Source of the DNA: Nakamurella lactea DSM 19367
Lineage (GTDB): Bacteria > Actinomycetota > Actinomycetes > Mycobacteriales > Nakamurellaceae
DNA: 64,000 nt
Assembly (NCBI RefSeq): GCF_000426645.1
Contig: NZ_AUFT01000005.1
Span: 124,001 to 188,000 of the forward strand
Direction of reading: 5' to 3'
Shown here: one piece after another, positions 24,128 to 33,003 of the stretch
Layout: each line of letters starts with the position of its first letter
How positions within the stretch are numbered: position 1 is the first letter of the stretch
Translations under genes and position numbers: made by a program
Notes under the pieces: model-generated
What the model was told of the DNA's origin: nothing
Seen by the model: the letters and a program-made list of their open reading frames with translations, nothing else
The model's database searches: none

Positions 24128-26542
24128 TCAGCCACCACCGTTGCTGACGGCGAAGTCCTGCGTCGCACTGCTTCCGGCGGCGACGGTGACCAGCGCGGTG
24201 TGCGGCTCGCCGTCGGGTCCGGTCGCGGTCACCGTGTAGGTGCCGGCGGCGAGCCCGCTGATCACGTAGCCGCCGGCCGGGACCACTCCGGCGCTGGCCG
24301 CGGAGGTGACCGGCCAGGTTCGGATCCCGTCGGTCGCCACCACCGTGGCGTCGGCGACCGGGGCGCCGCCCGGACCCAGTATCCGGCCGGTGATCCGGCC
24401 CATCGAGCTGGTCATGGTGACAGTGAGCGGATCGATCGCCTTCGCACCGTCCAGGGTCACCGGCACGGTCGTGTCCAGGTATCCGGCCAACGTGAAGGTG
24501 AGTGTGTAGGAGCCCGGATTCGGCAGCTTGTCGAGGGCGAAGGACCCGACCTCGCCGGACGTCAGGGTGGTCGTCCCTGGGAGGTCGGCGCCGCCGCCGA
24601 CGGTCACCGTCGCTCCGCCCAGACCGGTGCCGTCTGCAGCGACCAGCCGGCCGCTGACCTGGCCGGTGCCCTTCACCAATTCGACCTTCTGCCCGGTCAG
24701 CTTCTGGCCTGGCCCGAGATCGACGACGACGCTGCTCGGCGCGTAGCCCTCGGCGGTCACCGTCAGCACGTAGGTGGCCGGGGTCGGCAGATCACCGATC
24801 ACGAATTGGCCGGGGGTGCCGGTGGTCGGGGTGCCGGTGGTGACGTCGACCCCCCGGACCGTGGTGCTGACGGTCGCCTGGCCGACGCCGCCAGAGGCGT
24901 CGGTGACCGTCCCGGAGATCTCGCCGAGGCCCGAGTTGAGTACCACATTCGGCTGGATCCGGTTGGCCCCGCCGTCCACGGTGACCTGGGCGCTCGACGC
25001 CTGATAACCCTTGGTGGTGAACGACAGTTCGTAGGTTGCCGGCGCCGGGAGCTTCTTCAGGGTGTATTTGCCGGCGGCATCGGTCTTCGCCGTCGCCACC
25101 GGCTTGCTGGTCGAGGCGGCGCCGATCGGCCGGGCCGACACCACGGTCACCCGCCGTTCAACGGTGTCGCCGGGGTCGACCGTCCCGCTGATGGTGGCCG
25201 GCTTTCCGCTCAGCACCATGTCCGTTCCGGTGATCACCGATCCGGTGCCGACCTGTAGTTGCTTCGCCTTACCGGCGGAGGCGGTGCCCGGGAAGTACAC
25301 CGGGGTGAATCCGTCCGCCGAGAACCGCAGCAGATACGGGCCGGGGAACAGTCCGGAGATCTCGTAACTGCCGTCGGCCTGGGATGCCGCCGAGCTGGCC
25401 ACCACCAGCTTGCCGGTACTGGTCGGGCGCACCGCCTCCACCAGGATCCGGGCGATGCCAGCGCCGTCGGCCTTGGCGGTGATCGTCCCGCCGATGCCGC
25501 CGGCGGTCCCCGGCGGCAGGCTGCCGTCCTTCGGCAGCGCGTCTGCCGGGGCCTCGGCGCGGACCGGACCCGCTGCCGCCGCAGCGGTTCCCGCGCCCCT
25601 CCCGGCAGCGGCCGGCGCCGCGGCCGCCGCACCGTCGGACGGGTTCTGCTGGGCGGCCAGCGCCGGCGCCGGAGCGACGAAGTACGACGGGGGTGCGGAC
25701 TTGGTCAACGGGTCGCCCCCGAAGACCTGTCCGATGCCGAACAGGAAGACCGCCGCCCAGACGGCGATGATGGCCAGCAGGATCAAGGCGGTCATCAGCC
25801 CACGGGTCAGCCAGGGCCGCTGCCGCACCGTCAGCGGCCGGCCCGCGGTCAGCGGTTCGGCGTCCGATCCGGTTCCGGAATCGGCGGGCTCGGGCAACGG
25901 GTCCAGCGGGGCACCTACCGGAACCGGAAGCCGCGGGGCACGCCCGGGGGCGACGACATGACCGGTTGCGGTGACGTTGATCGGCCGGTCAAGTTCGCTG
26001 CCGAGCAGCATCCGCGGAGCACGGGCACTGATCACCACGTCCACCGCGCCGCCGGCCGGGACCGTCGCCGCCGACGGCTCGGTCCGGCAGTCGACGGCCC
26101 GTTCCGGATCGGTCGCCTGCAGGGACACGTCAAGGGTCACGTTGCCGCGGTTGTGCACCGTCAGCACGAACCGCGCGGTCCGGTGGGTGCGGACCACCTG
26201 CGGCCGGCAGGTCAGTTCCATCGCGGCCGACTGTGGGACCTTGAGGTCCAGGTCGAGGTAGCTGGGCGCGGTATCGCTCTGCCGGGAGCGGACTTCCACC
26301 GTTACCGGATGCACGCCGGCCGGGAACTCGTTCGGAACCCCGACCACCAGCGTCATCCGACCGGCGGAGTCGGGGAACAGTGGGAGCACCGCCGGTCGGG
26401 TACTGACGTGCCGATCGGGCAGCCCGACGATCCGCGCCGTGACACCGTCGATCACCTGCCCGGTGTTGACCACGTCGAGACCGACCTCGGCGGTGCCGCC
26501 GGGCTTGAGGTCGATCAGATCTGTGTCCGCGCTGACCCGCAT
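24128..26542 (-). CDS. Bitopic membrane protein with five CPD-like repeats (804 aa)
   Basis: The ATG at 26542 follows the DUF4255 stop by two bases. Residues 1-~195 form two Ig-like/COG1470-like domains (DLIDLKPGGTAEVGLDVVNT, RFVLTVHNRGNVTLDVSLQA). A Pro-rich linker and RQRPWLTRG lead into one span at ~249-271 (LMTALILLAIIAVWAAVFLF), predicted N-in. After an Ala/Pro linker come five CPD-type repeats (DGSYEISGLFPGPYLLRFSA, AGKYTLKKLPAPATYELSF, GGYVISGLAAGTYTVTA). Proteins with this head-span-beta-array plan occur in actinobacterial CIS loci; the reported Streptomyces membrane partner CisA (from memory) is a bitopic protein of this general sort. A docking role for the contractile particle is inference. 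Confidence 0.83.
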   Translation of the reverse strand: MRVSADTDLIDLKPGGTAEVGLDVVNTGQVIDGVTARIVGLPDRHVSTRPAVLPLFPDSAGRMTLVVGVPNEFPAGVHPVTVEVRSRQSDTAPSYLDLDLKVPQSAAMELTCRPQVVRTHRTARFVLTVHNRGNVTLDVSLQATDPERAVDCRTEPSAATVPAGGAVDVVISARAPRMLLGSELDRPINVTATGHVVAPGRAPRLPVPVGAPLDPLPEPADSGTGSDAEPLTAGRPLTVRQRPWLTRGLMTALILLAIIAVWAAVFLFGIGQVFGGDPLTKSAPPSYFVAPAPALAAQQNPSDGAAAAAPAAAGRGAGTAAAAAGPVRAEAPADALPKDGSLPPGTAGGIGGTITAKADGAGIARILVEAVRPTSTGKLVVASSAASQADGSYEISGLFPGPYLLRFSADGFTPVYFPGTASAGKAKQLQVGTGSVITGTDMVLSGKPATISGTVDPGDTVERRVTVVSARPIGAASTSKPVATAKTDAAGKYTLKKLPAPATYELSFTTKGYQASSAQVTVDGGANRIQPNVVLNSGLGEISGTVTDASGGVGQATVSTTVRGVDVTTGTPTTGTPGQFVIGDLPTPATYVLTVTAEGYAPSSVVVDLGPGQKLTGQKVELVKGTGQVSGRLVAADGTGLGGATVTVGGGADLPGTTTLTSGEVGSFALDKLPNPGSYTLTFTLAGYLDTTVPVTLDGAKAIDPLTVTMTSSMGRITGRILGPGGAPVADATVVATDGIRTWPVTSAASAGVVPAGGYVISGLAAGTYTVTATGPDGEPHTALVTVAAGSSATQDFAVSNGGG

Positions 26543-26544
26543 CG

Positions 26545-27129
26545 TCAGCCCCGGGACTCGGAGATGGGAACCGACGCCGGCTTGGGCGCGACCATCGCCT
26601 CGATCCGCTGGACCGGAGTGGCCAGACCCGCGAACGGCATGCCGTCGACGGCGGTCGTCACGACGAGTTCGAACGACGGTTTCAGGGTCCCGCCGATGGT
26701 CGACCAGACGTCCTTCGCCCGGTTGCTCTCCTGCGAGGCGATGGCCAGCTGTACCCGCGAATCGAGCTCGACCGGAAGGTGCTCGACCGGCATCACCTGG
26801 ATGCCCAACAGGCAGGTGAAGACGTCGCCGATCAATTGGTGCTCGTCGCGGATGCTGCCGGTCCAGGCACTGACCAGATAGTGCAGGTCCAGCATCGGCA
26901 GCGGCTGGCGTCGCTGGCGCTGCCCGTCGACGGTGCGTTCGGCAGGCGGACGCGGCTGCTGCGTCGATCGACCGATCCCGAACAGGAACAGGTTGACGGT
27001 GATCCGGCTCAGCTGCGCCGACCAGGTTCCGGACGGCGGGTCGAAGGAGACGTCGCCGACCGTGGACGGCAGCGGAAGGGCGGCCCGGACCAGGTTTTCC
27101 AGGGCCGAGTCGATCGTCGGGATGATCAC
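26545..27129 (-). CDS. DUF4255 CIS protein (Pvc16/Afp16 N-terminal-like tail terminator)
   Basis: 194 residues from a GTG at 27129 (VIIPTIDSALENLVRAALPL), which is where family similarity begins; the open frame extends upstream but that part has no family character. Features of DUF4255 are the N-terminal helix, VSFDPPSGTWSAQLSRITVN, LFLFGIGRST, LDLHYLVSAWTGSIRDEHQL, IGDVFTCLLGIQVMP, and a C-terminal domain with LKPSFELVVTTAVDG. Afp16-type proteins cap the distal end of sheath and tube and set tail termination. It heads the - strand operon with three giant membrane proteins, tying them to the CIS. Confidence 0.88.
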   Translation of the reverse strand: MIIPTIDSALENLVRAALPLPSTVGDVSFDPPSGTWSAQLSRITVNLFLFGIGRSTQQPRPPAERTVDGQRQRRQPLPMLDLHYLVSAWTGSIRDEHQLIGDVFTCLLGIQVMPVEHLPVELDSRVQLAIASQESNRAKDVWSTIGGTLKPSFELVVTTAVDGMPFAGLATPVQRIEAMVAPKPASVPISESRG

Positions 27130-27296
27130 TGCGCCCCCGGTTCCGGAATGCTGTGCTGACCTTGGGCCGTCGCCACAGCGCCGCGGCGGCACAACCGCTG
27201 CGTCCGCTGTGACATCGCCATCATTACCTCGCAACGCGGCGGGATCGAATGTCGAGGACGGAGATGGAAGACCGTTTCGACCGCTCGGATACTGCG

Positions 27297-27324
27297 AGAA
27301 TAGGGCAAAGCGCGCCAATGCGAA
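27297..27324 (-). promoter_or_regulatory. Weak candidate promoter for the DUF4255/CPD operon
   Basis: Read on the - strand, TTCGCA (27324-27319) and TATTCT (27302-27297) are separated by 16 bases in the most AT-rich part of the gap. This would give a 5' leader of roughly 160 bases. The match to consensus is modest. Confidence 0.3.
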
Positions 27325-27438
27325 ATGATCCACTCATTCGGCCCAAAGCGAGCAGATCGTTCGGGTGACGACGTGGCCCGAAAGGGGACCGACGGCGCGA
27401 ATTCCCGGTCCGCACACGGGTCTTCGGCGCATCCGGCG

Positions 27439-27444
27439 TAGTCT
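27439..27444 (+). promoter_or_regulatory. Leaderless-type -10 element for GPx
   Basis: TAGTCT ends six bases before the GTG start at 27451. This TANNNT-N6-start arrangement is typical of actinobacterial leaderless transcripts, and there is no clear ribosome site before the GTG. It supports that start. Confidence 0.5.
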
Positions 27445-27450
27445 TCGACG

Positions 27451-27951
27451 GTGAGCATCTATGCCCTCCCGCTGACGTCCCTGGCCGGCACGCCGACCTC
27501 CCTGCTGGACTACCGGGGGCGGAGCCTGCTGCTGGTGAACGTGGCATCGAAGTGTGGACTCACGCCGCAGTATGAGGGGCTGGAAGCACTGCAGAACGCA
27601 TACCAGGGCAAGGGTCTGACGGTCATCGGATTCCCGTGCAATCAGTTCGGCGGGCAGGAACCGGGCACCGCCGAGGAGATCGCGACCTTCTGCTCGGCAA
27701 CCTACGGCGTGACCTTCCCGATGATGCAGAAGATCGACGTGAACGGGCCCGACCGGCATCCGCTCTATCGCATCCTGACCGGAACGCCGGACGCCGAGGG
27801 CGAGGCCGGGGACGTCCGGTGGAACTTCGAGAAGTTCCTGGTCGACCCATCCGGTGAGGTGGTAGCCCGGTTCCGGCCGGCGACCGAACCCGATGCCCCC
27901 GAACTGATCTCGGCGATCGAGGCGTCGCTGGAGCGGATCGACGCAGGCTGA
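27451..27951 (+). CDS. Glutathione peroxidase family protein (thiol peroxidase)
   Basis: 166 residues, the usual length. The three GPx motifs are present: NVASKCGLTPQYEGLE with the peroxidatic Cys at 35, VIGFPCNQFGGQEPG with the Gln and a second Cys, and RWNFEKFLVD with the Trp-Asn pair. It is the Cys form, not selenocysteine. Bacterial Cys-GPx enzymes usually reduce hydroperoxides with thioredoxin, or another low-molecular-weight thiol system in actinobacteria, rather than glutathione. It stands alone, divergent from the CIS operon and ahead of the MFS/MarR operon. Confidence 0.93.
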   Translation: MSIYALPLTSLAGTPTSLLDYRGRSLLLVNVASKCGLTPQYEGLEALQNAYQGKGLTVIGFPCNQFGGQEPGTAEEIATFCSATYGVTFPMMQKIDVNGPDRHPLYRILTGTPDAEGEAGDVRWNFEKFLVDPSGEVVARFRPATEPDAPELISAIEASLERIDAG

Positions 27952-27989
27952 GGCGGCGGCGGCCGATCGGTGTGGGCGCCGGCGTAGGG

Positions 27990-28018
27990 TTGGTTAGTTA
28001 GCACATAGCAACTATCCG
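27990..28018 (+). promoter_or_regulatory. Promoter with candidate MarR operator upstream of MFS exporter
   Basis: TTGGTT (27990-27995) and TATCCG (28013-28018) are spaced 17 bases. The inverted repeat TAGTT/AACTA (27995-27999 and 28010-28014, 10-base spacer) lies across the spacer. A MarR-family gene two positions downstream in the operon makes autoregulation at this site plausible. Confidence 0.45.
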
Positions 28019-28035
28019 TCGCCGTCCGGAGTGTC

Positions 28036-29829
28036 GTGAGAACGCGTACGCCTTTCCTGTCGAAGGACCACCCGCATGACAAGTGGGTCGCCCTGAGCAA
28101 CACCACCCTCGGCATGCTGATGGCGACCATCAACGCGTCGATCGTGATCATCTCGCTGCCGGCCATCTTCAACGGGATCGGGCTGAACCCGCTGCAGCCG
28201 GGCAACGTGAGCTACCTGCTGTGGATCCTGATGGGCTACATGCTGATCACCGCCGTGCTGGTGGTCAGTTTCGGCCGGCTCGGCGACATCTACGGCCGGG
28301 TGAGGATCTACAACCTCGGCTTCGTGGTGTTCACCGTCGGGTCGATCGGATTGTCGCTGGATCCGTTCCGGGCCGGGGCGGGGGCGATGTGGCTGATCGT
28401 CTGGCGATTGGTGCAGGGCGTCGGGGGCGCCATGCTGTTCGCCAATTCCACCGCGATCCTCACCGATGCCTTTCCCGCCCACCGGCGGGGGATGGCCCTC
28501 GGGGTGAATCAGGTGGCGGCGATCGCCGGTAGCTTCATCGGCCTGATCGTCGGCGGGTTCCTGGCGGTGGTCGACTGGCGGGCGGTGTTCATCGTCAGCG
28601 TGCCGATCGGGATCCTGGGGACCGTCTGGTCGTACCGGTCGCTGCACGAGACCGGTACCCGTACCGGGGCGAAGCTGGACTGGCCCGGGAACCTTGCTTT
28701 CGCCGTCGGGCTGACGGCGGTGCTCACCGGGATCACCTACGGGATCCAGCCGTACGGCGGGCATTCCACCGGCTGGACCAGTCCGTGGGTGCTGGGTGCC
28801 ATCGTCGGTGGCGCGCTGGTGCTGGTCCTGTTCGTCGGCATCGAACTGCGTTCCCCGGCACCGATGCTGAACATGGCGCTGTTCCGGATCCGGGCGTTCA
28901 GCATGGGCAACCTGGCCGGGCTGCTGGCCGCCGTCGGCCGTGGCGGGCTGCAGTTCATGTTGATCATCTGGCTGCAGGGGATCTGGTTGCCGCTGCACGG
29001 TTACGCCTACCAGGACACCCCGCTGTGGGCCGGCATCTACATGTTGCCGATCACCATCGGGTTCCTGATCGCCGGCCCGGTGTCCGGCATGTTGTCGGAT
29101 CGGTTCGGGGCCCGCGGCTTCGCCAGCGTCGGGCTGCTGATCGTCAGCGGCACCTTCATTGCCTTGCTGCTGCTGCCGGTCGATTTCAGCTATTGGGAGT
29201 TCGCCCTGATCACCGGGTTGTCGGGGATCGGCTCCGGCATGTTCGGTGCGCCCAACCGATCGGCGATCATGAACAGCGTGCCGGCCGGCGAGCGAGGAGC
29301 GGCCTCCGGGGTGACCGGCACCGTGCAGAACGCGGGTTCGTCGCTGTCCATCGGTGTCTTCTTCTCGCTCTTGATCGTCGGCCTGGCCAGCGCACTGCCG
29401 GACGCGTTGCGCACCGGGCTGACGGACCATGGGATCTCCGCCGCCACCGCGGACCAGGTGGCCGGGCTGCCGCCGGTCGGCAGCCTGTTTGCCACCTTCC
29501 TGGGCTACAACCCGATGCAGAGCCTGCTCGGGCCGACCGGAGCGCTCGGCACCGTGTCGCCGGCGGACGCGGCGACGCTGACCGGCCAGGAGTTCTTCCC
29601 GCAGTTGGTGTCCGGGCCGTTCCACCACGGTCTGGTGGTGGTGTTCTCGGTGGCGGCGGCGATGTCACTGATCGGCGCCATCGCCTCGCTGAGTCGCGGC
29701 GGCCGGTATGTGCACGATGACACCCCGCACGATGACACCCGGCACGATGACACCCGGCACGATGGCACCCGGCGCGATGACACCACGGTGGTCCTGCCGA
29801 ACACCGTCAGCGGCGGAGGCGTCGGGTGA
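28036..29829 (+). CDS. MFS multidrug exporter, DHA2 (14-TM) type
   Basis: 597 residues with about 14 hydrophobic spans. Motif A ([15 protein letters not shown]) follows TM2, and a motif C-like stretch ([20 protein letters not shown], outline) is present, as in EmrB/QacA-type drug:proton antiporters. The last ~35 residues are cytoplasmic, hydrophilic and made of HDDTR-type tandem repeats (see 29713). The next gene, a MarR regulator, overlaps its stop (GTGA at 29826), the usual pairing for a drug-inducible efflux pump. The start is GTG 28036; the substrate cannot be inferred. Confidence 0.9.
   Translation: MRTRTPFLSKDHPHDKWVALSNTTLGMLMATINASIVIISLPAIFNGIGLNPLQPGNVSYLLWILMGYMLITAVLVVSFGRLGDIYGRVRIYNLGFVVFTVGSIGLSLDPFRAGAGAMWLIVWRLVQGVGGAMLFANSTAILTDAFPAHRRGMALGVNQVAAIAGSFIGLIVGGFLAVVDWRAVFIVSVPIGILGTVWSYRSLHETGTRTGAKLDWPGNLAFAVGLTAVLTGITYGIQPYGGHSTGWTSPWVLGAIVGGALVLVLFVGIELRSPAPMLNMALFRIRAFSMGNLAGLLAAVGRGGLQFMLIIWLQGIWLPLHGYAYQDTPLWAGIYMLPITIGFLIAGPVSGMLSDRFGARGFASVGLLIVSGTFIALLLLPVDFSYWEFALITGLSGIGSGMFGAPNRSAIMNSVPAGERGAASGVTGTVQNAGSSLSIGVFFSLLIVGLASALPDALRTGLTDHGISAATADQVAGLPPVGSLFATFLGYNPMQSLLGPTGALGTVSPADAATLTGQEFFPQLVSGPFHHGLVVVFSVAAAMSLIGAIASLSRGGRYVHDDTPHDDTRHDDTRHDGTRRDDTTVVLPNTVSGGGVG
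29713..29787 (+). repeat. Five 15-bp tandem repeats in the MFS C-terminal tail
   Basis: Five consecutive units of CACGATGACACCCGG-type sequence encode [20 protein letters not shown] and RDDTT. Units two and three are identical. The repeat keeps frame, so copy-number change would alter tail length without truncation. Confidence 0.9.
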
Positions 29830-30341
29830 GCGAGGTGCTTCCGCCGCCCGAGGACGTCGCCGGACGGCTGGCCAGAGCGGTCGGACAGATCGCCAGGCGG
29901 ATTCGCCCGAGCAGCGGCGAGCTGTCGATGGGTCACTTCTCCACCCTGGCCAGTATCGAACGGCGGACCGGCTGCCGGCCGAGCGATCTGGCCAGGGTGG
30001 AGCGGGTTTCGCCGCCGACGATGACCAGGATCCTGGCCACCTTGGAGAGCCGCGGACTGATCGTCCGTCGGCCGAGCTCCGGCGATGCCAGGGCGCTGTC
30101 GGTGGAGCTGACCGGGCAGGGCCGGGCGGTCGTCCGGCAGACCCGCAGGGACCGGACCGCCACAGTGCGGGAACTGCTCGCGCGGTTGGATCCCGATCAA
30201 CGCCGGCGGCTGACCGACGCGCTGGAGGCGCTGGAGCAAGTGGCCGCCGCGGCCGCCGCGCCGGCCACCGAACAACGGCCCGGACCGGCGAATGCGGACG
30301 GCACCGGGAAAGATGACGCGAATGGCCGAACACCGCAGTGA
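29826..30341 (+). CDS. MarR-family transcriptional regulator
   Basis: 171 residues. The winged helix spans about residues 35-110: [40 protein letters not shown] (recognition helix), [20 protein letters not shown] (wing), then a dimerisation helix and an Ala/Pro-rich tail. The start overlaps the MFS stop (GTGA), so exporter and regulator are translationally coupled. The likely role is a ligand-responsive repressor of this operon through the palindrome near 28000. Its end overlaps the next gene by about 20 bases. Confidence 0.9.
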   Translation: MSEVLPPPEDVAGRLARAVGQIARRIRPSSGELSMGHFSTLASIERRTGCRPSDLARVERVSPPTMTRILATLESRGLIVRRPSSGDARALSVELTGQGRAVVRQTRRDRTATVRELLARLDPDQRRRLTDALEALEQVAAAAAAPATEQRPGPANADGTGKDDANGRTPQ

Positions 30342-32037
30342 CCAGTGGTACGCCGGGACCGACCGGAACGCCTACATCCACCGGGCCTGGATGCGGCGCG
30401 GGCTGCCGTCCCATGCGTTCGACGGCCGGCCGCACATCGCGATCGCCAACACCGCCTCGGATCTGACGCCGTGCAACATGCACCTCGACGAGGTGGCCCG
30501 GAGTGTCAAGCAGGGGGTGTACGAGGCGGGTGGGATACCGTTGAACCTGCCGGTGGTCTCGTTGGGCGAAACCCTGGTCCGGCCGACAGCGATGCTCTGG
30601 CGCAACCTGGCCTCGATGGCAACGGAGGAGATGTTGCGGGCCAACCCGATCGACGGTGTCGTCCTGCTCGGCGGCTGCGACAAGACCATCCCGGCCTTGC
30701 TGATGGCGGCCGCCTCGGTCGACCTGCCGGCGGTGGTGATTCCCGGTGGCCCGATGCTGACCGGCACCTTCCGAGGGCAGCCGCTGGGTTGCGGCACGGA
30801 TGTCTGGCGGCTGTCCGAGGAAGTACGCGGGGGCGGATTGTCCGAGCAGGACTTCCTGAAGTCCGAATCGTCGATGATCCGCAGCAAGGGGCACTGCAAC
30901 ACCATGGGCACCGCGTCGACGATGGCGTTGATGGCCGAGTCGCTGGGGATGGTGCTGCCCGGCCTGGCCGGCACGCCGGCGGCCGACAGCCGGCTGCTGG
31001 AGCACTCACACGAGACCGGCCGGCTGATCGTCGAGATGGTCGAGAACGATCGCCGGCCGAGCTCCGTGCTCACCAGGGCGTCGTTCCTGAACGCGATCGT
31101 CACGCTTGCCGCGGTGGGCGGTTCGACCAACGCGGTGGTGCACCTGCTGGCCATCGCCGGCCGGCTCGGGGTGGATCTGACCCAGGACGATTTCGACCGG
31201 ACCGGGTCCGCCGTCCCGCTGTTGGTCGATCTGCAGCCGGCCGGTCGCTGGCTGATGGAGGACTTCCACCGGGCCGGCGGGCTGCTCGCGGTGCTGGCGG
31301 AGGTCAGGGACCTGCTCGACCCGCAGGCGTTGACGGTCACCGGACGCCCGCTCGTCGACTACCTGGACGAGGCCCGGATCTGGGATCGCGAGGTCATCAG
31401 TGCCCGGGCCGACCCGGTCCAGCCGGCCGCCGGAATTGCTGTGCTGCACGGCAATCTCGCCCCGTCCGGCGCGGTGATCAAGCCGGCCGCGGCGTCCGAA
31501 CACCTGCTCCGGCACCGGGGCCCCGCCGTGGTCTTCGACTCGATCGAGGACCTGCACGCCAGGATCGACGACCCAGAACTGGTGGTGGACGCCGACTCGG
31601 TGCTGATTCTGCGCGGCTGTGGACCAAGGGGGTACCCCGGGATGCCGGAGGTGGCGAACATGCCGCTGCCGGCCAAGCTGCTGCAGCAGGGGGTGCGCGA
31701 CATGGTGCGGATCTGCGACGGGCGGATGAGCGGTACCGCCTACGGCACCGTGGTGTTGCACGTCGCGCCGGAGGCGGCGGCCGGCGGTCCGCTGGCGCTG
31801 GTTCGCACCGGCGACATGATCGTCCTGGACGTACCGCAGCGGCGGCTGGACATCGACATCGACGACGACGAGCTGGCCCGGCGGACACCGTCAGCGACCG
31901 CGGCCGCCCGGTATGCCGAACCGCTGCGCGGTTGGGAACGGTTGTACGTCAGCACTGTCGGGCAGGCCGACACCGGCGCCGACCTGGATTTCCTGGTCGG
32001 CTCGACCGGCCATCAGGTGTCGCGGGAATCGCACTGA
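30322..32037 (+). CDS. IlvD/Edd-family dehydratase (probable sugar-acid dehydratase)
   Basis: 571 residues from ATG 30322 ([12 protein letters not shown]), placed 10 bases after GGGAAAG; ATG 30313 is the alternative. Iron-sulfur and active-site motifs are LTPCNMHLDEVARSVKQG, VLLGGCDKTIPALLMAA, SKGHCNTMGTASTMALMAE, GCGPRGYPGMPEVANMP, and DGRMSGTAYGTVVLHVAPEA. The last (RMSGTAYG rather than RFSGG) and overall length suit the arabinonate/xylonate/other sugar-acid dehydratase branch more than biosynthetic IlvD. The reaction would be dehydration of an aldonic acid to a 2-keto-3-deoxy acid. It overlaps marR but has no sugar pathway neighbours, so the substrate is open. Confidence 0.85.
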   Translation: MAEHRSDQWYAGTDRNAYIHRAWMRRGLPSHAFDGRPHIAIANTASDLTPCNMHLDEVARSVKQGVYEAGGIPLNLPVVSLGETLVRPTAMLWRNLASMATEEMLRANPIDGVVLLGGCDKTIPALLMAAASVDLPAVVIPGGPMLTGTFRGQPLGCGTDVWRLSEEVRGGGLSEQDFLKSESSMIRSKGHCNTMGTASTMALMAESLGMVLPGLAGTPAADSRLLEHSHETGRLIVEMVENDRRPSSVLTRASFLNAIVTLAAVGGSTNAVVHLLAIAGRLGVDLTQDDFDRTGSAVPLLVDLQPAGRWLMEDFHRAGGLLAVLAEVRDLLDPQALTVTGRPLVDYLDEARIWDREVISARADPVQPAAGIAVLHGNLAPSGAVIKPAAASEHLLRHRGPAVVFDSIEDLHARIDDPELVVDADSVLILRGCGPRGYPGMPEVANMPLPAKLLQQGVRDMVRICDGRMSGTAYGTVVLHVAPEAAAGGPLALVRTGDMIVLDVPQRRLDIDIDDDELARRTPSATAAARYAEPLRGWERLYVSTVGQADTGADLDFLVGSTGHQVSRESH

Positions 32038-32141
32038 CCGCTTCGACCAGCGAACTGACGGCCGGGAGCTGACGGCCGGGATCGTCGCCGGCCCGGTCGG
32101 ATCGGGCAGGCGGATCCGACCAACGGAGCAGACTCGACGGC

Positions 32142-32726
32142 ATGAACACGCCGACGTTGGTGTCCGCCGCGATCACCCCGGTGGCACTGTTCGGCGGCGC
32201 CGAGGTCGCGGTGTCCCGTCAGCCGGCCGGATACAGCTCGGTGCACAACAGCATCAGCGCGATGGCGGCCACCGGAGCCAACGACCGGTGGATCATGACG
32301 GCCGCCCTGGCGGTCGTCGGAACCGGTTACCTGCTGACGGCCGTCGGGCTGGCCGAGGCGCGCACCGTCAGCCGCGTGCTCCTGGGTCTCGGCGGCCTGG
32401 CGACGATCGTGGTCGCGGCGCTACCGCAACCGAACCCCGGGCATGTGCCGATGGCCGGCCTCGCGTTCGTGGCACTGGCGATCTGGCCGGCCGTTTCGGG
32501 CGTCCCGTCCTGGGTCGGCGGACTGCTGGCGACCGCGGTGCTGACCATCCTGTTGGCCTGGTTCGGTGTGCAGTTGGCCGGCGGGTGGCTCGGGCTCACC
32601 GAACGGCTGTTGGCCGGCGCCCAGGCATTGTGGCCGTTGGCCGTCGCCATCGTGCTCATCCGGCGGGATCGGCGCGGCCGTACCGGTCGGACGCTGCACC
32701 CGGGTGAACCGCGAGCGGTGAGCTAG
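32142..32726 (+). CDS. DUF998-like integral membrane protein
   Basis: 194 residues with about six hydrophobic spans and no large soluble domain. The N-terminal ITPVALFGGAEVAVSRQPAG followed by SSVHNSISAMAATGANDRWI resembles DUF998 proteins, in which a periplasmic loop of this kind follows TM1. The C-terminus is basic (RRDRRGRTGR). The function of DUF998 proteins is not established. The gene is isolated, just upstream of the tRNA on the opposite strand. Confidence 0.75.
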   Translation: MNTPTLVSAAITPVALFGGAEVAVSRQPAGYSSVHNSISAMAATGANDRWIMTAALAVVGTGYLLTAVGLAEARTVSRVLLGLGGLATIVVAALPQPNPGHVPMAGLAFVALAIWPAVSGVPSWVGGLLATAVLTILLAWFGVQLAGGWLGLTERLLAGAQALWPLAVAIVLIRRDRRGRTGRTLHPGEPRAVS

Positions 32727-32737
32727 AACGTCGTCGG

Positions 32738-32811
32738 TGCCCCCGGTGAGACTCGAACTCACACTGGACGGGTTTTGAATCCGTTGCCTCTGCCAATTGG
32801 GCTACGGGGGC
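32738..32811 (-). tRNA. tRNA with anticodon CAA (Leu by anticodon)
   Basis: 74 nt on the - strand. The acceptor stem GCCCCCG pairs with CGGGGGC, and the discriminator is A. The D arm reads GCCCAATTGGCAGAGGC. The anticodon arm is ACGGA-TTCAAAA-CCCGT, with C34-A35-A36. The T arm GTGAG-TTCGAGT-CTCAC is perfect. CCA is not encoded. The variable loop is only 5 nt (CCAGT), unlike the long arm of ordinary class II tRNA-Leu, and the innermost anticodon-stem pair is A-C. The position next to pdtaR is consistent with a conserved actinobacterial tRNA site. Confidence 0.85.
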
Positions 32812-33003
32812 CAGCCGCCCCCAGAAGGGCCGCGGTGATCATCGTACCGGGCAGCCGGAGTGCTCCGGGCCGGGCCCGGCAGCGTCATTCTTGCCACATC
32901 GCCAGACGCGGCGAATCACCCGGAACGACCCGTCCCGGCGTTTAGTCTGAAGCCTCGCCGTAGATCGAACACCCGAGTCGGGTCTGGGAAAGAGGTGTCG
33001 CCG

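Larger units (their letters stand above)
27130..27450. other. Divergent intergenic region between CIS - strand operon and GPx
   Basis: This 321-bp stretch separates the divergently transcribed DUF4255 and glutathione peroxidase genes. It holds a weak candidate promoter for the CIS operon (27297-27324) and a leaderless-type -10 for GPx (27439-27444). It is locally less GC-rich around 27290-27340. I see no strong repeat or RNA gene in it. Confidence 0.5.

Noticed and set aside
1-27129. Integrated prophage or R-type tailocin
   Set aside because: No capsid, portal, terminase, integrase or lysis genes; DUF4255, the LysM adaptor, duplicated gp19-like tubes and the CPD membrane proteins fit an eCIS locus instead.
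28012-29628. Long - strand open frame opposite the MFS gene (His/Asp/Arg/Gln-rich)
   Set aside because: Composition is the codon shadow of a GC-rich gene; the + strand frame has clear MFS spans and motifs.
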